DNA of 46,560 nt, from NCBI GenBank assembly GCA_947475715.1, contig CANJNY010000025.1:1-46560 (forward strand), read 5' to 3'. The notes beneath the pieces were generated by a model. That model worked only from the letters and a program-made list of their open reading frames with translations. It made no database searches and was not told the DNA's origin. Shown in pieces: positions 16,316-23,486 of this stretch; position 1 is the first letter of the stretch; the number at the start of each line of letters is the position of its first letter. The position numbers and the translations under genes are program-made. The DNA is from Prolixibacteraceae bacterium (GTDB lineage: Bacteria; Bacteroidota; Bacteroidia; Bacteroidales; Prolixibacteraceae).

Positions 16316-19300
16316 TTATCGTTTCGTTAAGGTGGCGTCAGAATTTAAGATAACACTGGCAACGACAGCATTTGCAGCAACCATTGCCGGTTCCAGATTT
16401 TTATTTACAGCATATTGACCAGCAGATAACCATCCTTTGGTCTTTTTTAGATCACTTCTGAATTTGGTGAGTTCATTCAGCTGAAGCTTTTTCAGTAATT
16501 CAAGTTCCGTTCTGGCAGGCGAAATGCCCGTCAATTTCCGGTAGATTTCGGTGATTCCCTGATCGGGATCACTAATCCCCGAAATTTGTTCCCCCATCAC
16601 CTTTGAAGCCTCAACGAAGGTTGGATCATTCAATGTTACTAAAGCCTGAAGGGGTGTATTTGTTTTTTGCCGCCTAACAACACAGTAACTTCGGGAGGTT
16701 GCATCAAAAGTCGCCAGTGTCGGATTGGGAACCGATCGCTTGATCACGACATACAAACTGCGCCTGTACACATCGTTTCCCGAATCGGGATTATAAGAAG
16801 TATTGTTGATCTCCCACAATCCGCCGGGCTGATAGGGTTTAACGCTCTTACCTCCGATTTTATGATTCAGCAATCCACTTGCCATTAAAGCGTTATCGCG
16901 AATCATCTCTGCTGACATCCGAACGGAAGATCCATGTGACAATAACCGGTTCTCCGGATCTTTCGTCAGAACTGCCGGAATTGCTTTCGAATCCTGACGG
17001 TAAGTGGCTGAAAGGGCAATGAGTTTACATAATTTTTTGGTATCCCAACCCGATTCGCGGAATGTTACAGCGAGCCAATCGAGTAATTCGGGATGACTTG
17101 GCATCTCACCCTGATTGCCAAAATCCTCAGAGGTTTTTACAAGACCTGTTCCAAAAAAATTCTGCCAGATACGGTTAACAGCTACCCTCGAGGTTAGCGG
17201 ATGATTTGCACCGGTTAGCCACAAGGCAAGGCCATAACGGTTTTTTGGCAGATCTTTTGGAAAAGGGAGGATTGACTCCGGCGTATTTGGAAAAACTTCA
17301 TCTCCAAAAGCGTCATAATTGCCCCGCTTGAGAATAAATGTTTTGCGCGGTTTCGGCATATCCTGCATAACACTCAACTCCGAAATAGCCGATACAGAAT
17401 CGGACAAGGATGTTCTGAGCTGCTGAAGTTTTTTTTGTTCTGCAATCATTAACGGATCAATCACCGTCAGATAATAGGTATTCAATTCAGATATCTCGCC
17501 GGCTGATAATTGCTCAGGTTGCTTGCCCGCAATGGAGCTCCAGGCGCTCTGTTGTGCAATAACTTTCACCTCAAAATCGGTCAGTGTACGGTTGTATACC
17601 AGAATATCATCAACCTTTCCACCCTTAAATCCGAGGCCGCGATCCCAGGCACCAATCTGAAGGCCAGGCTGATCCTTGGAATTCAGCAAGATATCTTTTG
17701 TCAGCTGATCCATCGTAGTCTCCAGATCCTGCTCTTTTCCGTCCTGGTATAATTTTAAGCCGGATGCTTTGGATGAACCGTCATAGGTCATCGTAAGCTG
17801 AATCCACTGATTCCGGGGAACCGGCTGCTGTGTAATTTTTGATATTGCATTTGAAGGTGCCGCATGTGAAAGGTTCAGGGTTAAACGGTCGTCTTTCAGG
17901 TAGAGGTGATACCCGCGGAAATTATATAACCGTTCGGCAATACACTTATGAAAGATCACCCCCTCTTTAAAATCTTTTGGGATAAGCAGGCTAATGCTGA
18001 TACTAAACGGATCAGACTTCCGGAACACACCCACCGGATTTACATCAAGCCACTCATCTCCTTTCAGCGCCAATGCCTTGCCGGTACCCCTTGTTTCAAA
18101 GACCTCTTTGTCTCCTGCCTCACCGCCCATACCCCGTTTCATCGCGGCCTTTTGCTTTGGATTTATTGCATTTTTCAACGATCCGTTATCAAAAGTAAAC
18201 TGAGCCTGCAGTCCGGCCTGAGGGATTTTCTCTTTTTCGAGTTGCTTATATTTTTTAGCCTGAAGCCAGGCCTGAAAACCAGCAGCAGAATTTTTCACAG
18301 TTTGTTGAATGGTCTCCTCCTGATGGGTAATCTCACTTTTAATATTCCCGATCGCTTTTTCCTGTGCCGGTGAGGGGAGCATAATTGTAGGAGACGGGGT
18401 GGCATCATCCCATGAAATCTGCCCTGCCTCCTTCACCCGGTTAAAAAAGGCAAACATCTCGTAATAATTTTTTTGTGATATGGGATCAAATTTGTGGTCA
18501 TGACACTTGGCACATCCCACCGGAAGTCCCATCAGGGCCACACCCGTTGTATTGAGGCGGTCGATCACATATTCAGTCTGAAACTCCTCCTCGATAATTC
18601 CACCCTCCATGTTTTGCTGATGCAGGCGGTTAAAAGCGGTAGCAATAACCATCTCTTTTGTTGGATTTGGCATCAGGTCACCGGCGAGCTGCCACTGAAT
18701 AAACTGATCATAGGGGAGATTTTTATTAAATGCTTCAATCACCCAGTCGCGGTAGGGGGACATATCCCGCAACCGGTCAACAGTATATCCGTAGGAGTCG
18801 GCAAAACGGGCAAGGTCGAGCCAATCCACAGCCATTTTTTCGCCAAAACTGGATGATGCAAGCAGCCTGTCTACAACGTTTTCATAAGCTTTCGGCGAAT
18901 TATCCTTCTTAAAGAGATCAATTTCTGCCAACGTCGGTGGCAGGCCCGTCAGGTCTAACGAGACTCTCCTCAGCAACAACTCTTTGGAAGCCTCTTTTGA
19001 AGGGGCCATCTTTTCAATTTCGAGCGTACGGGCAATAAAATGATCCACCTCATTCACTGCCAACTCGTCAAGTTTTACGGATGGAACGCGTGGTTTTTCA
19101 GGTTTTACAAATGCCCAGTGAGGCTTGTATTTGGCCCCCTGCTCAATCCATTTGATCAGGATCGCCTTTTCTTTGGGCGAAAGTGACAGATGCGACTTTG
19201 CGGAAGGCATCGTGTAAGTGGGATCTTCAGAGATGATCCGGTGAAAAAATTCACTGCCATTAAGACTCCCCGGATCGATGGCCACCTTCCCGGGGCTTTC

Positions 19301-19552
19301 CGGAAGCGGACCATAAGCAAACGATTGAATATCGAGCCGCAATCCGGCCTTTTGTTTGGCCTTGTCCGGTCCGTGACACGAGAAACATTTATCGGATAAA
19401 ACAGGTTTTACATGAAGGTTATAATCGAGCTTATCAGGAAGGTTATCATATGCGGCCGCAACCTCCGGAGGAAGTTTCGGGGAGCAGCCAAGCAGTATCA
19501 ACCCTGCAAATATGGTGACCAGACGAACCGGTTTTTTAAGAATAAAAATCAT
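16316..19552 (-). CDS. PSCyt1-DUF1549-LamG-DUF1553 lipoprotein cytochrome (cassette A)
   Basis: A 1078-residue protein. The signal has a lipobox (LILLGC, Cys23). Then come a planctomycete cytochrome C domain with CFSCH (56-60), a DUF1549 domain (about 160-370) with a second CxxCH (CAKCH, 347-351) in GCAKCHDHKFDPISQ, a LamG/concanavalin-like domain (about 450-660, for example DDILVYNRTLTDFEV) and a C-terminal DUF1553 domain (about 740-1010, with NRIWQNFFGTGLVKTSEDFG and RRQKTNTPLQALVTLNDPTF). The LamG-like part suggests binding of a polysaccharide or protein surface. The typical Planctomycete family has unknown function; here it likely carries electrons or oxidises a substrate outside the cytoplasm. 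Begins 62 bases after the preceding gene and is the first gene of the second cassette. Confidence 0.93.
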   Translation of the reverse strand: MIFILKKPVRLVTIFAGLILLGCSPKLPPEVAAAYDNLPDKLDYNLHVKPVLSDKCFSCHGPDKAKQKAGLRLDIQSFAYGPLPESPGKVAIDPGSLNGSEFFHRIISEDPTYTMPSAKSHLSLSPKEKAILIKWIEQGAKYKPHWAFVKPEKPRVPSVKLDELAVNEVDHFIARTLEIEKMAPSKEASKELLLRRVSLDLTGLPPTLAEIDLFKKDNSPKAYENVVDRLLASSSFGEKMAVDWLDLARFADSYGYTVDRLRDMSPYRDWVIEAFNKNLPYDQFIQWQLAGDLMPNPTKEMVIATAFNRLHQQNMEGGIIEEEFQTEYVIDRLNTTGVALMGLPVGCAKCHDHKFDPISQKNYYEMFAFFNRVKEAGQISWDDATPSPTIMLPSPAQEKAIGNIKSEITHQEETIQQTVKNSAAGFQAWLQAKKYKQLEKEKIPQAGLQAQFTFDNGSLKNAINPKQKAAMKRGMGGEAGDKEVFETRGTGKALALKGDEWLDVNPVGVFRKSDPFSISISLLIPKDFKEGVIFHKCIAERLYNFRGYHLYLKDDRLTLNLSHAAPSNAISKITQQPVPRNQWIQLTMTYDGSSKASGLKLYQDGKEQDLETTMDQLTKDILLNSKDQPGLQIGAWDRGLGFKGGKVDDILVYNRTLTDFEVKVIAQQSAWSSIAGKQPEQLSAGEISELNTYYLTVIDPLMIAEQKKLQQLRTSLSDSVSAISELSVMQDMPKPRKTFILKRGNYDAFGDEVFPNTPESILPFPKDLPKNRYGLALWLTGANHPLTSRVAVNRIWQNFFGTGLVKTSEDFGNQGEMPSHPELLDWLAVTFRESGWDTKKLCKLIALSATYRQDSKAIPAVLTKDPENRLLSHGSSVRMSAEMIRDNALMASGLLNHKIGGKSVKPYQPGGLWEINNTSYNPDSGNDVYRRSLYVVIKRSVPNPTLATFDATSRSYCVVRRQKTNTPLQALVTLNDPTFVEASKVMGEQISGISDPDQGITEIYRKLTGISPARTELELLKKLQLNELTKFRSDLKKTKGWLSAGQYAVNKNLEPAMVAANAVVASVILNSDATLTKR

Positions 19553-19614
19553 TTGACAAGAATTACCTTAATTTTAATTTGGTGCCATTTGGTGCTTTGG
19601 TGGCAAACCCTTTT

Positions 19615-21030
19615 TTATTTACCGATCGGCGCCTTCAGAACCGTTGTATCGCTAACCAGCTTCGGAACCTCATAACCTCCGGCATCAATAATGGTATTTG
19701 AAAATAGTTGCCGCAGTTTATCCAGATCATCACCGGTTATAGCTGTCTGAAAAAGATAAAGCTGGCGCAGATTTTTGAGCCCTTTCAGTTGCCCGACCCC
19801 TTTGGATGTAACCTTAGTCCCACCCAGATTTAGATACTGCAGCTCTGAAAGATTACTTAATTGCGGTAAACCCTGGTCCGTTATTTTTGTATTTTGAAGA
19901 AAAAGCATCCGCAGATTAGGAAGCTTTCCGACTGCTTCGAGGTCTACATCGGTTAAACCCATATTTCCGAGTTTTAGCCATATTAGCTGTTTTTTAACAG
20001 GCTCAAGCAGCTGCAGATCCTTTCCTGTAAACGATTCAACAGCCACGAAATTTGCCGACAGGTAGTTGCTGTTTTGTGCAATAGGTACAATTGCAATACC
20101 CCTGTCGCGTAATTGCTGAACAGCGACTTCCGGCGCTTTACCAACAGTTTGTTCGGGAAAGTAGGAGATAACAACTTGTTCATCCGTTTTTCCGGATTCC
20201 AGCGAGTTAAGGATTGATTTGATATGATCTGTTTGCGGCAGCTCCTTCACTTTAAGGTCATACTTTGCACCGGTAGTTATCCACCATTGGAGCAATTCGA
20301 TATCTTGTTTACTCAGCTGAGGTTTCTCCGTGGGTGGCATGTGATCCTTATTATCTTTAGGAAGCAGGATCCTTTTAATCATCGCACTTTCAGCGGCATT
20401 GCCGGCAACGATAACTGAACCATCTTCACCACCCTTTGAAATAAATCCGGGTTCATCGAACCGAAGCTTCCCTTTTTGTTTATTCGGGCCATGACAGGCG
20501 ATACATTTTGCATCAAGCAATGGCTTAATTACCGTGCTAAATGCATTTGTCTCCTGTACATTAGGAATTGATTTACTATTTCCGCTATTGCCAGATGAGG
20601 AGAATGCTTTAGTTAGAAAATCTGAACCATGTGTAATCGAACCTCCAAGGTGACCGGTGATCATCACAAATATAACCATTACTGCCGCAACCCATTTGGT
20701 CTCCCTGTTTTTCAGATGCAAATAATAAATTACAAGGGAGATTAAAGCCGTGGCAATGGCAAACCATTGATGTTTAAAAAGGAGGGCTTCCTCATAGCTA
20801 TCGGTTTTCGACAAAAGAAATCCCGTGACACAGGAGGCTATGGCACTTAACATTCCCAGGAACAACGAGATACTGATCGCGCTTCTTAAAGATTCAAACC
20901 GTTCACTTTTTGCCAGCCAGATAAATATCGCGGCCAGCATTAAAATCCCGACAGGCATATGAACCAGTACCGGGTGAAACCTTCCTATAAATTCAGTAAC
21001 ATTAAATGATAAAATGATCCTGATAATCAT
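19615..21030 (-). CDS. Membrane protein with heme c domain and leucine-rich repeats (cassette B)
   Basis: A 471-residue paralogue of the protein at 12305-13621: four membrane helices (about 12-130) with HPVLVHMPVG and TGHLGGSITHGSD, one heme site CIACH at exactly the same residue numbers (176-180), and C-terminal LRRs such as LPNLRMLFLQNTKITDQGLP. Its start codon overlaps the stop of the TIM-barrel gene by four bases (ATGA), a sign of translational coupling. Placed in the inner membrane, it is the probable electron link of cassette B; this is inference. Confidence 0.87.
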   Translation of the reverse strand: MIIRIILSFNVTEFIGRFHPVLVHMPVGILMLAAIFIWLAKSERFESLRSAISISLFLGMLSAIASCVTGFLLSKTDSYEEALLFKHQWFAIATALISLVIYYLHLKNRETKWVAAVMVIFVMITGHLGGSITHGSDFLTKAFSSSGNSGNSKSIPNVQETNAFSTVIKPLLDAKCIACHGPNKQKGKLRFDEPGFISKGGEDGSVIVAGNAAESAMIKRILLPKDNKDHMPPTEKPQLSKQDIELLQWWITTGAKYDLKVKELPQTDHIKSILNSLESGKTDEQVVISYFPEQTVGKAPEVAVQQLRDRGIAIVPIAQNSNYLSANFVAVESFTGKDLQLLEPVKKQLIWLKLGNMGLTDVDLEAVGKLPNLRMLFLQNTKITDQGLPQLSNLSELQYLNLGGTKVTSKGVGQLKGLKNLRQLYLFQTAITGDDLDKLRQLFSNTIIDAGGYEVPKLVSDTTVLKAPIGK

Positions 21031-21959
21031 GAGTATCGTTTTCTAAGTAAGTGCATCATATGAACATTGATGGCCCACTGGTCTCCCAATGGTTGTCTGG
21101 TATAGGGAAGTGTAGGCATATAATCTGCCGGTCCAAATTCGGCAAGAAAGGTCATCCGCTCACCCTTTTCCTTCTTTCGGGCCACCACCTTATCCCACCA
21201 TTCGAAATGTTGCTTTACAACAGGTTCCCATTCGGGTGCACGGGGATCATTGACTTGCGGACCTTCGGGATGCCCTATCCGTGCATGGATATGATCGGTT
21301 CGTTCAAGGGCCAATGCGACGGTTTCCTTCTGATCGGACAGAAGACTTTCGTGCACATTACACCAATGGGAGATATCCAGGGTTAGCCTTAAATCGGGAT
21401 GTTTTGCGATAAAATTTCCGGCAATATGTGCCGCAAACAACATCCTGCCGCGATGGGTCTCGTGCATAATTAATATTCCCGTCTCTTTTGAGAGGGATGT
21501 GGTGTGATCAATAAATTTCGCATTCTGCTCAAACGAAAAATGATCCCTCCCGGAATGGTTGTTAATGTATAAAGGTCGCTGGATATTCTGACGTGCGGCA
21601 GCATCAATCATTTTCTGAAACGATTCGAGGTGTTCCTGAGCATTTGACTGAGATCCCCCGCATAAAAAGCCAACCGAGAGTTCATACTTTTTTAATGCTG
21701 CAAACATTTCGTTCTGCCCACTTTTATCGTTGGGCCACCATAACTCCACCCCATCATACCCCTCCTTCTTTGCTTTGGCACAAAACTGCTCCATCGATCC
21801 CTCGAAACCCCAGTTGGTTGCCATAATCTGAAGTTCGTAATTTTTAGCCGATGTAGAAGCAGGTCCCTTCGGTAATGAAAATGCCTCCGACGAGGGTAAA
21901 AGCATTGCCGCTGATGCTGTTGCCGCTGTTAAAAGAAAATCTCTTCTGTCTTGTTTCAT
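21027..21959 (-). CDS. Tat-exported sugar isomerase/epimerase-like TIM barrel
   Basis: A 310-residue protein of the xylose-isomerase-like TIM barrel family (AP endonuclease 2 fold) with a twin-arginine signal (QDRRDFLLTAATASAAMLL). Probable metal ligands are Glu167 (MHETH), Asp195 (LTLDISHW), a His in HIHARIGH (225-230) and Glu274 (LAEFGP). Most relatives are cytoplasmic sugar epimerases; export by Tat points to a periplasmic sugar or glycoside substrate. Some members of this fold act on 3-keto-glycosides by beta-elimination, which would suit an oxidising redox cassette, but the substrate cannot be read from the sequence. Lies 18 bases after the DUF1501 gene. Confidence 0.88.
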   Translation of the reverse strand: MKQDRRDFLLTAATASAAMLLPSSEAFSLPKGPASTSAKNYELQIMATNWGFEGSMEQFCAKAKKEGYDGVELWWPNDKSGQNEMFAALKKYELSVGFLCGGSQSNAQEHLESFQKMIDAAARQNIQRPLYINNHSGRDHFSFEQNAKFIDHTTSLSKETGILIMHETHRGRMLFAAHIAGNFIAKHPDLRLTLDISHWCNVHESLLSDQKETVALALERTDHIHARIGHPEGPQVNDPRAPEWEPVVKQHFEWWDKVVARKKEKGERMTFLAEFGPADYMPTLPYTRQPLGDQWAINVHMMHLLRKRYS

Positions 21960-21977
21960 AGTATTTTAGATCCGATT

Positions 21978-23486
21978 TTATGCCAGAATATCTGTAATTA
22001 CTTTTCCGCTTAAGTCAGTCAACCGAAAGTTTCGCCCCTGTGACTCGTAGGTCAGTTTCTCATGATCAAAGCCCAGCTGATTCAATATTGTTGCCTGAAT
22101 ATCGTATGCTTCAGTTTTTCCGCTAACGATATTATATCCGATCTCATCGGTTTCGCCATACGAAGTACCCCCTTTGATTCCGCCACCGGCCATCCACATG
22201 TTGAATGCCGCCGAGTGATGGTCCCTCCCCTTGAAAGGCATCTTCTTCCCTTCGCGGTTCTCCTGCATCGGGGTTCTGCCAAATTCCTGCCCCCAGATCA
22301 CGAGCGTCTCATCAAGCAGACCGCGTTGTTTGAGATCAAGAATCAATGCGGTAATCGGTCGGTCAACCTTCGCACATTTATTTACAAGGCCAATGTCGAC
22401 AGCATTCCCCGCTGAATCGCCATGGGTATCCCATCCCCAGTCGAAAAGCTGTACAAAGCGGACCCCCTTTTCAACAAGTTTGCGGGCAAGCAATACATTG
22501 TTTGCAAAACTCGTCTTACCGGGTTGGGTTCCGTACATCTCATGAATATATTGCGGTTCATCATTGATATTCATCACATCGGGAACCGAAATCTGCATCT
22601 TATAGGCCATTTCATACTGCGATATGCGGGACAGGATTTCAGGATCGTTATATTCAGTATATTGTTCATGATTTACTTTATTTATCGCATCGATGGAGGC
22701 CTTCCTCAGGTCGCGGTCCATTCCTGAAGGATCCTTGATAAACAATACCGGATCACCTTCACTTCGGCACTGAACCCCCTGGTAGACACTCGGTAAAAAG
22801 CCGCTTCCCCAGACACTCTTTCCGGCATCGGGGTTGTTACCCCCGGAGGTTAACACCACAAAACCGGGGAGATTCTTATTTTCGGTCCCCATCCCATAGG
22901 TCACCCATGCCCCGATGCTGGGCCTGCCCAACCGGGCAGAACCGGTGTGCATAAGCAACTGTGCCGGCGCATGGTTGAACTGATCGGTGGTGACGGCATT
23001 GAGCATCGCAATTTCATCGGCAACGGTAGCCAGGTGAGGAAGGTTATCCGACAACCATAATCCGCTATTTCCGCGTTGACGGAAAACAGCCTGTGGTCCG
23101 AGCATTTTAGGGACCCCCCTGATGAATGCAAATTTTTTCCCTTCCAGGAGTGACTGAGGGCAATCGAGCCCGTCCAATTTTGCGAGTTCAGGCTTATAGC
23201 TGAACAACTCAAGTTGTGACGGGGCACCTGCCATGTGGATATAAATCACCGATTTCGCCTTTCCAGGAAACAAGGGGGGCCTTGAAACCAGAGGATTAGA
23301 AGCATCGAACAGCGTCTGAGATGAAGCCGAAGATTTACCAAAACAACCACCCAGTAAAGAGCCTAACGCCAACGCTCCAAAACCCATTGCTCCGTCTTTC
23401 AAAAAATGACGACGTGTATATTGCTGCAAAACTGCATGCTCAGCTTCCTTTAATAATCGTTGATTTTGTTTATCGCTCATCATCAT
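21978..23486 (-). CDS. DUF1501 Tat lipoprotein (cassette B)
   Basis: A 502-residue DUF1501 protein. The N-terminus has a twin-arginine motif (TRRHFLKDGAMGFGALALG) followed by a lipobox (SLLGGC), so it is probably a Tat-exported lipoprotein, unlike the cassette A copy. Conserved parts include IYIHMAGAPSQLELFSYKP, VIWGQEFGRTP and GRDHHSAAFNMWMAGGG. Its start overlaps the stop of the large cytochrome gene by one base (TAATG), and three Met codons in a row make the exact start uncertain. Reaction unknown. Confidence 0.93.
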   Translation of the reverse strand: MMMSDKQNQRLLKEAEHAVLQQYTRRHFLKDGAMGFGALALGSLLGGCFGKSSASSQTLFDASNPLVSRPPLFPGKAKSVIYIHMAGAPSQLELFSYKPELAKLDGLDCPQSLLEGKKFAFIRGVPKMLGPQAVFRQRGNSGLWLSDNLPHLATVADEIAMLNAVTTDQFNHAPAQLLMHTGSARLGRPSIGAWVTYGMGTENKNLPGFVVLTSGGNNPDAGKSVWGSGFLPSVYQGVQCRSEGDPVLFIKDPSGMDRDLRKASIDAINKVNHEQYTEYNDPEILSRISQYEMAYKMQISVPDVMNINDEPQYIHEMYGTQPGKTSFANNVLLARKLVEKGVRFVQLFDWGWDTHGDSAGNAVDIGLVNKCAKVDRPITALILDLKQRGLLDETLVIWGQEFGRTPMQENREGKKMPFKGRDHHSAAFNMWMAGGGIKGGTSYGETDEIGYNIVSGKTEAYDIQATILNQLGFDHEKLTYESQGRNFRLTDLSGKVITDILA

